Positions 31,854-40,577 of a DNA stretch of 60,454 nt are shown here, piece by piece. This stretch comes from Thermoplasmata archaeon (GTDB lineage Archaea > Thermoplasmatota > Thermoplasmata > Lutacidiplasmatales > UBA184): the NCBI GenBank assembly GCA_021806135.1, contig JAJZYB010000009.1, positions 1 to 60,454 of the forward strand. The letters are read 5' to 3'. The position numbers and the translations under genes were made by a program. The notes under the pieces are model-generated. The model did not search any database, was not told the DNA's origin, and saw only the letters and a list, made by a program, of their open reading frames with translations. The number at the start of each line of letters is the position of its first letter. Position 1 is the first letter of the stretch.

Positions 31854-32639
31854 ATGGACCGAGAACCGGCGGCCCCGGAGACGTTCTTCGCGAAGTATGC
31901 TGCGGCGTACACCACGAGCGAGCGCCACGCCCGCGGCGCGGACCTGGCCATCCTGGTCGAGGCGTTGGCCCCCCGGCCGGAGGACCGCGCCCTGGATGTG
32001 GCAACCGGCCCCGGCCACACGGCCCTCGCCCTGGCCCCGCGGGTCCGGGAGGTGGTCGGGCTGGACGCCACCGAGGCCATGTTGGCGGAGGCCCGGAAGC
32101 AAGCGGAGAGCCGGAACGTCACGAATGTCCGCTTCCAGCGGGGAGACGCCGGCAGCCTGCCGTTCCCGGCCGGGAGCTTCGATATCGTGACCTCCCGTCG
32201 GGCCCCCCACCACTTTCCCCGGATCGACGCTTTCCTGTCCGAAGCGGCCCGGGTCCTGGCCCCCGGGGGAAGGCTGGGGATCTCCGACATGTGCCCCGAC
32301 CCGGCTTCGGCGGAGCTGCTGAACCACTTGGAGCGGCTCCGGGACCCCACCCACGCGTCAGCGCTTTCGGACCCGGAGTGGACCGCGGGGGTGGCCCGCG
32401 CCGGGCTGGGCTTGACCTTCCTTCAGATCACCACCGACCACCTGTCGTTGGAGGAGTGGCTGGCCCCGGTCCCTCTGGGGGGTACCGAAGAGGATCAGGT
32501 GCGGTCAGCCTTGGCGCAGGCCTCACCGACCGAGCTCAACGCGCTGGGGGTCCGTTCCGAGGATGGCCGGGTCCTCGGGTGGGAGAAGCGACGGATCCTG
32601 CTGGTGGCCACTCGGTCCCGCGAAGCCTCGTCGTCCTGA
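31854..32639 (+). CDS. SAM-dependent methyltransferase (UbiE/Methyltransf_11 type)
   Basis: The product has 261 residues from ATG 31854. Class I motifs are clear: ALDVATGPGHTALALAPRV (motif I), EVVGLDATEAMLAEARKQAE, FQRGDAGSLPFPAGSFDIV, then RAPHHFPRIDAFLSEAARVL and GGRLGISDM. The acceptor is unknown; UbiE-like enzymes methylate quinones or small molecules. It stands alone and is convergent with an SDR gene, with a strong hairpin between them. Confidence 0.85.
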   Translation: MDREPAAPETFFAKYAAAYTTSERHARGADLAILVEALAPRPEDRALDVATGPGHTALALAPRVREVVGLDATEAMLAEARKQAESRNVTNVRFQRGDAGSLPFPAGSFDIVTSRRAPHHFPRIDAFLSEAARVLAPGGRLGISDMCPDPASAELLNHLERLRDPTHASALSDPEWTAGVARAGLGLTFLQITTDHLSLEEWLAPVPLGGTEEDQVRSALAQASPTELNALGVRSEDGRVLGWEKRRILLVATRSREASSS

Positions 32640-32674
32640 GGGGGACGGCATCCGCCTGAGGGGCCCCGGAGGGA

Positions 32675-32700
32675 GACGGCACCCGGGTGCCGTCCCTCTT
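32675..32700. terminator. Hairpin between convergent genes, possible terminator
   Basis: GACGGCACCC is directly followed by its exact reverse complement GGGTGCCGTC (32675-32694), a 10-bp perfect stem, then CCTCTT. It lies between the converging methyltransferase and SDR stops. The T-tract is weak on both sides, so this is a candidate only. Confidence 0.4.
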
Positions 32701-32767
32701 GCGTCCCGGGGCGATCCAGATCCCCTGGGGCTCGGGGGGGTCCATCCGTCCCTTCCTTCGGGGAGCG

Positions 32768-33706
32768 TCAGTCCCCCGGAACGGTCCCGAGGCCGGTCGC
32801 CCGCCGGTCCCATCCCTCCGTGGCCGGCGCATCCCCCTTCCCGCGGAGGAACTCCTCCAGGCGAAGGAACGGGCGGGGAAGGCCGGTCGGGGCCGGGAAG
32901 CCCAGCGTGTCCGAGAGGAGCCAGTCGTATTCGTAGGTGTAGAGCACGTGCCAGCCCAGGGCGTTGAACCCGCGGACGGCCCAGCGCCCCGCCCGGGGGG
33001 AGACGCGGACGAGCCGGAGGTCCCGCCCCACGGCGCGGGCGAGCAGTCCCAGCAATTCCCGGTAGGTCATCCGCTCCGGCCCACCGGCCAAGGTGACCGG
33101 CGGCAGCCGCCCGGAGAGCGCCTCCACCACCAGGAGGCCCAGGTCACGGTGCCAGATCGGGGAGAGGTGGTATTCTCCGTTTCCGAAGAGCGGGAAGTAC
33201 CGGTGCCGCCGGAGGAGTCCGAGCATGACCTGGATGAGGCGGTCCTGGGGTGCGAAGACGGCGGACGGCTGGAGGAGGTTCACCTTGAGTCCGCTCGCCA
33301 GGAGCGCGGCCTCGAAGGGCCTCCGGCGCGTGAAGTAGGGCAACCTCGCCTCCAGCGCCGGCGGGCCGGGAGGGAGGGAGATCTGGACGAACCGCTCCAC
33401 CCCTTCCTCCACGCAACGTTGAAGGACCCGGTGCAGCGCCTCGGCCGCGGGAGCGAAGCGACGGTCCGGGCCGGGCTCGCGATACCAGACCACGTTCACC
33501 ACGGCGTGGAGCTGCCGGAAGAGCTCCGGGCGCTCGGGCAGCTCCCGGAGGTCTCCCGACACGAAGGTCACCCGTCCATTCTCCCTGGCCAGCGGGGTAC
33601 GGTGGTAGGAGACCACGCTGTACTCCCGGAGCAGTTCCTCCAAGACCCCGGAGCCTACGACCCCGCCGCCTCCCCCGAGGAGGAGCACCCGCTTCGGCCC
33701 GGCCAT
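32768..33706 (-). CDS. Atypical SDR NAD(P)-binding protein (NDUFA9/YbjT-like)
   Basis: The product has 312 residues. It opens RVLLLGGGGGVVGSGVLEEL, a glycine-rich dinucleotide-binding loop, with VSGDLRE for the adenine contact. The pattern RFVQISLPPG, RRPFEAALLASGLKVNLLQPS and IWHRDLGLLVVEAL resembles atypical SDRs that bind NADPH without a Tyr-Lys active site. Such proteins act as quinone-related or regulatory oxidoreductases; no substrate can be given. It is divergent from a tiny membrane-protein gene. Confidence 0.75.
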   Translation of the reverse strand: MAGPKRVLLLGGGGGVVGSGVLEELLREYSVVSYHRTPLARENGRVTFVSGDLRELPERPELFRQLHAVVNVVWYREPGPDRRFAPAAEALHRVLQRCVEEGVERFVQISLPPGPPALEARLPYFTRRRPFEAALLASGLKVNLLQPSAVFAPQDRLIQVMLGLLRRHRYFPLFGNGEYHLSPIWHRDLGLLVVEALSGRLPPVTLAGGPERMTYRELLGLLARAVGRDLRLVRVSPRAGRWAVRGFNALGWHVLYTYEYDWLLSDTLGFPAPTGLPRPFLRLEEFLRGKGDAPATEGWDRRATGLGTVPGD

Positions 33707-33730
33707 GCCGGAGGACGGGGGGAGAGGGGC

Positions 33731-33737
33731 TTTATCC
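33731..33737 (+). promoter_or_regulatory. TATA box for the 38-residue membrane peptide
   Basis: TTTATCC at 33731-33737 is centred about 28 nt before the ATG at 33763, matching the leaderless spacing seen elsewhere in this window. Confidence 0.5.
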
Positions 33738-33762
33738 CTGCCCAGGCTGCGGGGACCCGCAC

Positions 33763-33879
33763 ATGCCCGGTTCTTCGCTCTTCCGGTGGGTCCGGGTGGC
33801 CTGGGCCGTGGTGGGGGTCGCCTTGGTCCTCCTAGTCATCCTCTGGGTGGCCATCCTCTGGGCCCAAACGGGCGCCTAA
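33763..33879 (+). CDS. Single-helix membrane mini-protein
   Basis: The product has 38 residues: a short basic N-terminus (LFRWVRVA), one hydrophobic helix of about 24 residues (AVVGVALVLLVILWVAILWA) and a four-residue tail. The correctly placed TATA box and the uninterrupted helix are the evidence that it is real. Tiny single-pass proteins often stabilise membrane complexes; its partner is unknown. It is tail-to-tail with the surface protein gene that follows. Confidence 0.5.
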   Translation: MPGSSLFRWVRVAWAVVGVALVLLVILWVAILWAQTGA

Positions 33880-33912
33880 GAGACCCTTCCCGGCGGGAGG
33901 GAGAGCCCCTGC

Positions 33913-35325
33913 TCACCAGAGCCGTCCCAGGGGGTCCTCTTCCCCCGGGGGCACCGGCGGGGGGGGAGGAAGCGTCTCACCGGCCCCGGTCGGGGGAAGG
34001 GAGGCACGGTGGCGCGGGCGGAAGGCCATCACCACGGCGAGGAGGATGGTGGCCACGACCACGCCACCGAGCGCCACCTTGAGCAGCAGCCCGCTTCCGG
34101 ACGAGCCGGGTCCGCTCCCTCCTCCCGGCCCACCGCCTCCCGGAATGCCGTTGCATCCGGAGATCTCCTGGCAGGACTGGTTGTGCGCCTCGGTGGGGGA
34201 GACGGGAGCCCCGTAGACCGTGTAAGTGCCCAGCGGGGACTGCGCCGGCTGGGCCGCGGACGACAGAGCGGGCGCTCCGGCAACGTTCTTGGAAGTCCCC
34301 GGCAGGTGCGGGGCGAAGAGGGTGGTGGAGGCCACGACGCCGAGGTGCCCGGCCTGGCCGAGCCAGTTGAGCTCCGCCGTGCTCACCTGTTGGAACGGGG
34401 CAGGGTTGGGCGAGGTCTCGGAGGAGCCGAAGAGGTCCGCCACCGCGGGGACGAGCAGGACCCCGTCCTCCAGGGCGAACGTGCCGGGGGAGATGAGCGA
34501 GAGGGTCATCCCCTGAGTGGGGGTCCCATTGTCGTACTGGTGGACGTTCCCGCTATCGATCCCGGAGACCGCGAAGAGGTCCGTCCCGGACAGGGGGCCG
34601 AACCCGGGTCCGCACGGGCTGGACCCGTTCACCGCGATCACCGTGCAGCCCACCTGGTAATTCCCGGAAACGGCGCCGATAGCAGAGGAGTTCCAGGAGG
34701 TGTTGGTCGGAGGCGACACCGGGAAGAGCCCGAGCCCGCCGGGGCCCAGGTCCACGGAGACGTTGAGCCGGGACTCCGCGCTCCGGGTCACCGACCCCTT
34801 GCCAGAGGCCATGTCCCAGGACAACCGTTCGGTCAGGTTCTGGAGGATCAGGCTCTCACTGGAGAGCAGGGCGTAGGCCGGAAGGCCGACCCCGTTCCCG
34901 AGGTAGACGGTCCCGTCCCGGGTGAGGTTAGCCGTCAGTTCATCCACCTCCGAGGCGCTGATGGTGAGGTTGACGAACGGGCCATCGGGGGCACAGGGAT
35001 TGGAGCAGAGATCGGCGAAGAGGACGAAGCTCATCGTGCGGTTCAGCCTCACGCTGAAGCCGCTGGAACTGGTGTTCTGTTGGGTGAAGATGGCGGTGGT
35101 GGCGAAGGAGGCATGCACGGCGTAGCTCCCTCCCAAGACTCCGGAAACGGTGACCACGCGGCTCACGGAGGCTTGTCCCGCGTAGGCCCATTGGACCGGG
35201 CTGGAGGCGGAGGGACCGGGGGAGGCGGCCAGTGCCGACCCCGGGACGAGCAGCAGGGCCGCCAACAGGACGGAGATGGGAACGAGTTCCCACCGGAGGC
35301 GGAAGGCCCTGCGGGTCATGGGCAT
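33913..35325 (-). CDS. Secreted protein with one C-terminal membrane anchor
   Basis: The product has 470 residues. The signal peptide (VPISVLLAALLLVPGSALAA) is followed by an ectodomain of about 375 residues with many NxT/S sequons and two disulfide-like Cys pairs (CSNPC, CQEISGC). A Gly/Ser/Pro linker leads to a transmembrane helix (LLLKVALGGVVVATILLAVV) and a short cytoplasmic tail rich in Pro and charge. I recognise no domain; the ectodomain reads as beta-rich. It is divergent from a winged-helix regulator gene 106 bp away, which may control it. Confidence 0.75.
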   Translation of the reverse strand: MPMTRRAFRLRWELVPISVLLAALLLVPGSALAASPGPSASSPVQWAYAGQASVSRVVTVSGVLGGSYAVHASFATTAIFTQQNTSSSGFSVRLNRTMSFVLFADLCSNPCAPDGPFVNLTISASEVDELTANLTRDGTVYLGNGVGLPAYALLSSESLILQNLTERLSWDMASGKGSVTRSAESRLNVSVDLGPGGLGLFPVSPPTNTSWNSSAIGAVSGNYQVGCTVIAVNGSSPCGPGFGPLSGTDLFAVSGIDSGNVHQYDNGTPTQGMTLSLISPGTFALEDGVLLVPAVADLFGSSETSPNPAPFQQVSTAELNWLGQAGHLGVVASTTLFAPHLPGTSKNVAGAPALSSAAQPAQSPLGTYTVYGAPVSPTEAHNQSCQEISGCNGIPGGGGPGGGSGPGSSGSGLLLKVALGGVVVATILLAVVMAFRPRHRASLPPTGAGETLPPPPPVPPGEEDPLGRLW

Positions 35326-35431
35326 CCTCTGGAAGCCAGTAGTCCGATACGCTTACATGAACCTCCGTCCAGTAGGCTTGGGGTCGGTCTGGACGGCGTG
35401 CTAAACCATCTCCAGCCACCGCGGGGCAGAT

Positions 35432-36496
35432 TTGCGCGAACTGACGGAGACCGAGGTCAAGGTGCTCATCGCCCTCCTCGCCGCGGAGGACGAGAGCGAG
35501 CGCTCCCGTCTGCAGCGGACCGGCCTCCCGCGTTCCACCTACCATGCGGCCCGGCGCCGGGCCTACGAGGAGGGTTGGGTTCACGACCGCTACCTGCCCA
35601 ACCCCGGGGTCTTCGGGTTACGGACGGCCCGGATCTGGCTCTTGAGACCCTACGCGGACCGGCAGGACGAGCTTCTCCGTCGGCTGGAGTCCCGTCCGGG
35701 CACCGTGGTGCTCTGGCAAACCCCGCAATCGGTCTTCGCCGTCGAGGTGGACCTGGACCCGGGTGCCAGGGAAGGAACGGCCCCGGAAGAGGTCAGCGAG
35801 GAGCTGACCCAGGAGAGGATGGTCCTTTCGGTCCCCCTGGGGAGCCGGGGCCTTCCCGTCTACTTCGACTACGAGGGTCTGGTGGCCCACCTGGCCTCCC
35901 AACCCGGGGCGACGTCGTACCCCCGGGGTCTGGACCGACCCTCCGGCGGAGGCGCCCTGAAGGGTCCCGTCCGTTCTCCCGGCACCTGGCAGACGGCCCA
36001 TCGGCTGGTGCTCCTGCCGTTCAGCGCACCGATGGAGGGTCGGCCCGGGCATCGGATGGGGCCGCAGGCCCTCCCCCGTTCGCAGCGGCGTCTGCTCGAA
36101 CTGGGCTGGGTGCACCGTCGGGTCCTTCCGGACCCCTCCCGGATCCCGCCTTTCCGTGGTCGCCAGGCGGACGAGATGGTCTTCGTCCACGGTCGGTGGA
36201 GGGAGGGGGAGAAGGCCGACCCGTTGCTGAGGACCCTCACCGGCGAGTGCCGGGTCTTTCCTTTCCTCTTCGCCTTCAACGAGGAGGTCCTCCTCCTCGC
36301 GGCCCTCGGGCAGAGTGCTCCCGGCGACGGGGGAGTCCCCGGATCCTCCTCCCGCCGTCCTGTCCTGCCAACGCTCCGCCAATGCCTGGAGAACATCGTG
36401 GTCACCCGGGAGCGGGTGGGATCCGTGATCCCCCGGATCGACCACCGCTACGACCGACTGCTGGCGAGGGACGGTGTCCCGCCGGAGAGCGGCTGA
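35432..36496 (+). CDS. Winged-helix transcriptional regulator (MarR/Lrp-like N-terminus)
   Basis: The product has 354 residues from a TTG start; no ATG or GTG lies closer to the domain. Residues 1-60 form a winged helix: LTETEVKVLIALLAAED, then RLQRTGLPRSTYHAARRRAY with EEGWVHDRY as the wing. The rest appears to be two related alpha/beta halves (RIWLLRPYADRQDELLRRLE and MVFVHGRWREGEKADPLLRT), perhaps ligand-sensing. TTG starts are uncommon; GCTAAACC near 35400 is the likely TATA and fits the TTG as start. The 3' end overlaps the convergent RmlD-like gene by 49 bp. Confidence 0.65.
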   Translation: MRELTETEVKVLIALLAAEDESERSRLQRTGLPRSTYHAARRRAYEEGWVHDRYLPNPGVFGLRTARIWLLRPYADRQDELLRRLESRPGTVVLWQTPQSVFAVEVDLDPGAREGTAPEEVSEELTQERMVLSVPLGSRGLPVYFDYEGLVAHLASQPGATSYPRGLDRPSGGGALKGPVRSPGTWQTAHRLVLLPFSAPMEGRPGHRMGPQALPRSQRRLLELGWVHRRVLPDPSRIPPFRGRQADEMVFVHGRWREGEKADPLLRTLTGECRVFPFLFAFNEEVLLLAALGQSAPGDGGVPGSSSRRPVLPTLRQCLENIVVTRERVGSVIPRIDHRYDRLLARDGVPPESG

Positions 36497-37407
36497 GGGC
36501 CCCGGTCCCCGACGAACCTCCGGAGCCCCTCCCGGAATCCGATGGGACGCACGTCGAGCTTGTGGATCTCCCGCACCTTGAGGCCGCCCCGGCGCCCTCG
36601 TCCAAGGTCCGCTACGCCCTCCCGCCGCCAGACGATCCCGGCCTCCCGGCAGAGCTGGCCAAGGAAGCCCTCCAGGGAGACCACCTCCGGCGAGGCCACG
36701 TGGTAGATCCGGCGGGCCTGGCGCTCCAGGATCGCACCGAGGGAACGGGTCAGGTCCGGCACCCAGGTGGGGGTGATCTGCTCTGGGGGAGGGATGGCCA
36801 GGGGGGCGCCGTGTCCGAGGGCCTCGGACCACGCCGAGACCCAATCGGGTCGCGAGGGGTGGCGAGCTCCGTACGGTCGGCAGACCCGGACGATGGCCCG
36901 TCGTCCTCGGGAAGCGTAGACCCGGGCCTCCCCGATCCCGAGGGCCTCCCCTCCCGCTGAGAGCCTCTCGGAGGGCGGGCTGGGGCGATCCTCCTCGCCG
37001 TACGGACCCGCCTCTCCGTCGAAGACCTCGTCCGTGGAGAGTTGGATGAGGTAGCGGTCCTGCCGTTCGGCCTCTTCCGCGAGCCAGCCGGGGAGCTCGG
37101 CGCGCAACACCCGGGCCGGTCCCTCCTCCGGCAGGGGGACGGGTGGGGTCTTCCGGGGCCCCGGCCCGGTCGGGGCCAGGCAGGGGACGGCCAAGTTGAT
37201 CCAGGCCTCGGCCGATGTCCGGGAGAGGAACCCTCGCACCGCCGGTTCGTCGGTGAGGTCCAAGGGATGGAACCGACGCAGCGGCAGTCCCCAGGTACGG
37301 GGGTCCGTCCGGCCGGCGGCCTCCAGGACCCAGCCCGGGGGAGGTTCCCTAAGAAGATGGGTGCCGGCGGCGGAAGAAGCGCCGAGGACCATGGCCAGTG
37401 GCGGCAT
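36448..37407 (-). CDS. RmlD-like extended SDR lacking the Tyr-Lys active site
   Basis: The product has 319 residues. AMVLGASSAAGTHLL is a degenerate GxxGxxG loop. LIQLSTDEVFDGEAGPYGEE is the RmlD signature (STDYVFDG in the enzyme), and ARVYASRGRRAIVRVCRPYG follows. Where dTDP-4-dehydrorhamnose reductase has YGxSKxxGE, this protein has SAGGEALGIGE, so both the catalytic Tyr and Lys are missing. It may therefore be a regulatory or scaffold homologue, like the MAT2B protein of methionine adenosyltransferase, rather than a reductase. Confidence 0.7.
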   Translation of the reverse strand: MPPLAMVLGASSAAGTHLLREPPPGWVLEAAGRTDPRTWGLPLRRFHPLDLTDEPAVRGFLSRTSAEAWINLAVPCLAPTGPGPRKTPPVPLPEEGPARVLRAELPGWLAEEAERQDRYLIQLSTDEVFDGEAGPYGEEDRPSPPSERLSAGGEALGIGEARVYASRGRRAIVRVCRPYGARHPSRPDWVSAWSEALGHGAPLAIPPPEQITPTWVPDLTRSLGAILERQARRIYHVASPEVVSLEGFLGQLCREAGIVWRREGVADLGRGRRGGLKVREIHKLDVRPIGFREGLRRFVGDRGPQPLSGGTPSLASSRS

Positions 37408-37476
37408 CCCGGGGCCTACCGCTGGACGGGTTAAGGGTCTTCTCCCCGGGATGGGCGCGCCCGGACCCGGGGGTGG

Positions 37477-37800
37477 TCACCCGTAGCGCGGAACGGCGGG
37501 ATCGACGAGGGTGGCCCAGCCATCGATCCCCCCTTGGAGGCTCCGGACCCGGGGGAACCCCCGCTGCTCGAGGTAGTCCGCGACCACGTAGGAGCGCATT
37601 CCGTGATGGCAGTACACCACCACCATCCCCTCCTGGGGGATCTCATCCAGGCGGTCCGGGACTTCCTCCATGGGGATGAACAGCGACGGGTCGATGAGGG
37701 CCTGGTCCCGTTCCCAGGGTTCGCGGATGTCCAGGAGGAGGACCTGCTCCTTCCTCTCGAGGAGCTCCCGGAGCTCCCGGGGATCGAGTTCCGTGACCAT
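37477..37800 (-). CDS. Rhodanese-like sulfurtransferase
   Basis: The product has 107 residues. DPRELRELLERKEQVLLLDI and REPWERDQ open the fold. The active-site loop is VVYCHHGMRS with the catalytic Cys, and LQGGIDGWATLVD closes it. Single-domain rhodaneses carry persulfide sulfur for thiolation or detoxification. ATG 37800 is preferred over the TTG at 37812 because a CCTTTGAA element lies about 27 nt upstream. It is next to, but not obviously linked to, the flippase gene. Confidence 0.88.
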   Translation of the reverse strand: MVTELDPRELRELLERKEQVLLLDIREPWERDQALIDPSLFIPMEEVPDRLDEIPQEGMVVVYCHHGMRSYVVADYLEQRGFPRVRSLQGGIDGWATLVDPAVPRYG

Positions 37801-37842
37801 GGGGGTACGCAAGCCTGCCCCTTCAAAGGGCTTGCCCGGGGT

Positions 37843-39516
37843 TCACGGGCTGCGGCCGACGAAGTAACGGCCCAGTCGCCGTAGGAACGGCAAGGGCCGG
37901 CCGAGGTAGGATTCCACCACCGAGAGCAGGTGGCCATCCTCCATCTCCACGCTCCGGGTCGCGGGGATCGCCAGGAAGTAGCCCACGAAGAGGAGGGCGA
38001 AGAGCGCGGGCAGCCACCACCCGGTCGGGTCCCATCCCCGGCTGGAGGCCACCAGGAAGAGGGCCGCCACCGGGAGGCTCAGGGCGAGGAGGGGTCTTGC
38101 GAGCACCCCATGGAAGGGGTGGATCCCTTCCAGGAAGTGGGTCTGGACGACGCAGAGGATGGGAAGGAGCGCGGTGGCCGACGCAAAGGCGATGGCCGCC
38201 CCTTCCGACCCGAGGAAGGGCACCAGGGCCACCGAGAGGAGCACGTCGGTGAGGGCGCTGGCCACCGTGTCGTAGAGCAAGAGCCGCAGCTTCCCCAGAC
38301 CGATGAGCACCGCGGAGGACGGGCCCATGAGGGTGGCGAGGAAGGTCCCCAGGACCGTGATCTGCAGGAGGACGGTGGCGTTTCCGTAGCCCGGGGCGTT
38401 CAGGGCGGACCCGTAGACGAAGCCCAAGGACGGCCCCGGCAGGAGGAGGAAGAGCAGGAAGAAGGGGAGCGTGATCAACAGGATCCATTTGGTGATGGTG
38501 GTGTAGCTCCTGCGGAGCTCCCCCATGTCCCCCACCCGATGGAGGTGCGAGGCCACGGGGAGCATGATGTAGCCGAGGGAGGCGCCGCCGAGCGCCACCA
38601 GTCGCGCCATGGGGAGGACCGCGTTGTAGGGTCCCACGACCTGGGTGTGGGTGGGGGAGAGGACCCCGAGCACGATGGTGTCGGCCGTTCCCACCGTGGC
38701 CGCGGCCACCGCCACGAGCCCGAGGGGGAGCGCAAAGACGAGCAGGGAGGCCGCGGTCCTGGTCTCGTAGTCCACCGAGAGCACCCGCTGGGGGTCCAGG
38801 GGACGATCCCAGGGCCGGCCCCGCCGGGAGAGCGTGTAGGCGGTGAGGCCCATCAGGGTCGCCAGCGCGCTGAGGAGGTAGGCCAGGAGGGCCCCGGTGA
38901 GGCCGAGCCCCTCCTCAAGGAAGCTGAAGAGGAAGACCAAGGCGAGCCCGGGGCTCAGCACCTGGTTGAACAGGGTGTTCGGCAGGACGTCCTCGTTGCC
39001 CTGGAAGAACGAGGCGATGAGCCCGGAGACGGTGGTCAGGGCGAGGTAGCCGGCGAAGAACTCCAGCACCGGCGTGAGGGAGGGATCGGAGAGGAGGGAG
39101 GCCAGAGGGGCGGCAAGGAGGAAGAGCGCCCCCCCGGCCACGGCGGCGGCCGGCAGGGTGAGGAGGATGGCGTTGACCACCAGCTTCTTCCGGTCCCCGG
39201 TCGCCACGGTGTGGGCGAGTTGGCGCGCCACGGCCTGCGGGAGCCCGAGCGTTCCCACGGCGCCGATGAACCCGACCAGGGCGAGGGTCAAGGCCACCGA
39301 GTTCCAGTCGTTGGGGGACAGACGCGTGACCAAGAGGATACGGACCCCGAAGAGCGCCGCCACCATGAAGACCTGGCCGGCCAGAGCGAGAAGGGACCCG
39401 TGGCCGAGGCTCTGGAGGGAATGCACGGAGGAGGGAGGGGCCCTGATAGGAGCGCCTCCCGGTCCGGCCGGACGGTCCGAAGACGCCGGTAGGGGTTCGG
39501 ACCTTTCCATGGCCAT
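37843..39516 (-). CDS. Lipid-linked oligosaccharide flippase-like membrane protein (MOP superfamily)
   Basis: From ATG 39516 the product has 557 residues with about 14 hydrophobic helices. The opening GSLLALAGQVFMVAALFGVR and LSPNDWNSVALTLALVGFIG match Wzx/MVF-type polysaccharide flippases, and a long charged C-terminal tail follows the last helix. It probably moves lipid-linked glycans across the membrane for cell-surface glycosylation. The start is placed by GGATAAACC (39537-39545), whose minus-strand TATA is 25 nt upstream. It is divergent from the epimerase gene; epimerase and glycosyltransferase lie next to it. Confidence 0.82.
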   Translation of the reverse strand: MAMERSEPLPASSDRPAGPGGAPIRAPPSSVHSLQSLGHGSLLALAGQVFMVAALFGVRILLVTRLSPNDWNSVALTLALVGFIGAVGTLGLPQAVARQLAHTVATGDRKKLVVNAILLTLPAAAVAGGALFLLAAPLASLLSDPSLTPVLEFFAGYLALTTVSGLIASFFQGNEDVLPNTLFNQVLSPGLALVFLFSFLEEGLGLTGALLAYLLSALATLMGLTAYTLSRRGRPWDRPLDPQRVLSVDYETRTAASLLVFALPLGLVAVAAATVGTADTIVLGVLSPTHTQVVGPYNAVLPMARLVALGGASLGYIMLPVASHLHRVGDMGELRRSYTTITKWILLITLPFFLLFLLLPGPSLGFVYGSALNAPGYGNATVLLQITVLGTFLATLMGPSSAVLIGLGKLRLLLYDTVASALTDVLLSVALVPFLGSEGAAIAFASATALLPILCVVQTHFLEGIHPFHGVLARPLLALSLPVAALFLVASSRGWDPTGWWLPALFALLFVGYFLAIPATRSVEMEDGHLLSVVESYLGRPLPFLRRLGRYFVGRSP

Positions 39517-39536
39517 CCCGGGGAGGGGAGGGGCTG

Positions 39537-39575
39537 GATAAACCTCCCGCCGGGCGATGGAGGGGCCTATGTAGG
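39537..39575. promoter_or_regulatory. Divergent TATA boxes for flippase (minus) and epimerase (plus)
   Basis: Minus-strand GGTTTATCC (39537-39545) is 25 nt from the flippase ATG at 39516. Plus-strand CCTATGTAGG (39566-39575) is 24 nt from the GTG at 39595. Both fit leaderless transcription, and both starts were chosen on this basis. Confidence 0.55.
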
Positions 39576-39594
39576 GGCCGCCCTTCCATCGACC

Positions 39595-40512
39595 GTGTCC
39601 CCTCCCTCCCAGGTCCTCATCACCGGTGGAGAGGGGTTCCTGGGCCGCCATCTGGCCGATGCCCTGGAGGCCCAGGGGGTGACCGTCCGGACCTTCGACG
39701 ACGGCTCGGCCGAGGGAACGCGAGACCGACCCCGACGGGAGCGGTGGAGGGTCGGTGACGTCCGGGACCTCCCCCGGTTGGAGGAGGCCGCCGAGGGAAT
39801 GGATGCGGTGGTTCACCTGGCGGCCCGGGCCGTGCCTCAGGAGGACCCCGCGGAAGGGTACAGCGTGAACGTCCTCGGGACGCTCAACGTCCTGCGGGCG
39901 GCGCGGTCCCGGCAGGTCCCCCGGGTGGTGCTGGCCTCTTCCTCCTCGGTCTACGGGAACGCCGGGGCCCCCCCGTTCTCGGAAGGGAAGTCCCCAGGGC
40001 CGGTCGGCCTGCGGGGGGCCAGCTACGGGGCAAGGGAACTGCTGGGGCGGGCCTTCGCGGAGCGCGACGGTCTGACCGTGGTCGCGCTACGGTTCTTTCA
40101 TGTCTACGGACGCGGGAGGGCGCGTTCCCATCATCCGGGCATCCTCACTGCCTTTGGGGAGGCGCTGGCCCGGGGGAAGCCTCCCGGGGTCCCCGGGACC
40201 GGGGAGCTGACCCGCGACTTCCTGAACGTTCAGGACGCCGTGCTCGCGTTCACCCGGGCCCTGGAGCGCCGACTCGGCCACTGGACCGTGGTGAACGTGG
40301 GGACGGGAGTGCCCATCTCACTGCGCGAGGCCGCCGAGATGGCCTGCGAGGCGATGGGTCGGCTGGACCTGGAACCGATCTCCATCGCTCCCGGCATGGA
40401 ACCGGCCCCGTCCAGCTTCGCGGACCTGCGCACGGCCCGAAGCGTGCTCGGGTTCGAACCCAGGGTGGGGCTGGGCGAAGGGCTTGCCGGAAAGGACTGG
40501 TTCCTGCCCTGA
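39595..40512 (+). CDS. NAD-dependent epimerase/dehydratase (GalE-like SDR)
   Basis: The product has 305 residues from a GTG start. VLITGGEGFLGRHLADALEA is the NAD-binding loop, VVHLAARAVPQEDP and LASSSSVYGNAG follow, and a C-terminal VNVGTGVPISLREAAEMA is typical of UDP-sugar epimerases. The active-site segment reads SYGARELLGRAF: Tyr is kept, but Glu stands where YxxxK has Lys. Either the enzyme uses another residue or it is impaired. It begins a plus-strand surface-glycan run with the Dpm1-like transferase. Confidence 0.82.
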   Translation: MSPPSQVLITGGEGFLGRHLADALEAQGVTVRTFDDGSAEGTRDRPRRERWRVGDVRDLPRLEEAAEGMDAVVHLAARAVPQEDPAEGYSVNVLGTLNVLRAARSRQVPRVVLASSSSVYGNAGAPPFSEGKSPGPVGLRGASYGARELLGRAFAERDGLTVVALRFFHVYGRGRARSHHPGILTAFGEALARGKPPGVPGTGELTRDFLNVQDAVLAFTRALERRLGHWTVVNVGTGVPISLREAAEMACEAMGRLDLEPISIAPGMEPAPSSFADLRTARSVLGFEPRVGLGEGLAGKDWFLP

Positions 40513-40539
40513 AGCGCGCGGACGGGACCCGGTCGAAAG

Positions 40540-40547
40540 CGTATATG
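40540..40547 (+). promoter_or_regulatory. TATA box for the Dpm1-like glycosyltransferase
   Basis: CGTATATG overlaps the upstream in-frame ATG at 40545, which is therefore unlikely to be the start. The ATG at 40578 is about 34 nt downstream and is preferred. Confidence 0.55.
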
Positions 40548-40577
40548 CCGGTAGCGGGCTCCGTCCCGGCAGGACCC

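Noticed and set aside
37930-39492. A 520-codon plus-strand open frame
   Set aside because: It is antisense to the flippase; the composition (Glu/Gly/Arg-rich) mirrors the complement of hydrophobic codons.
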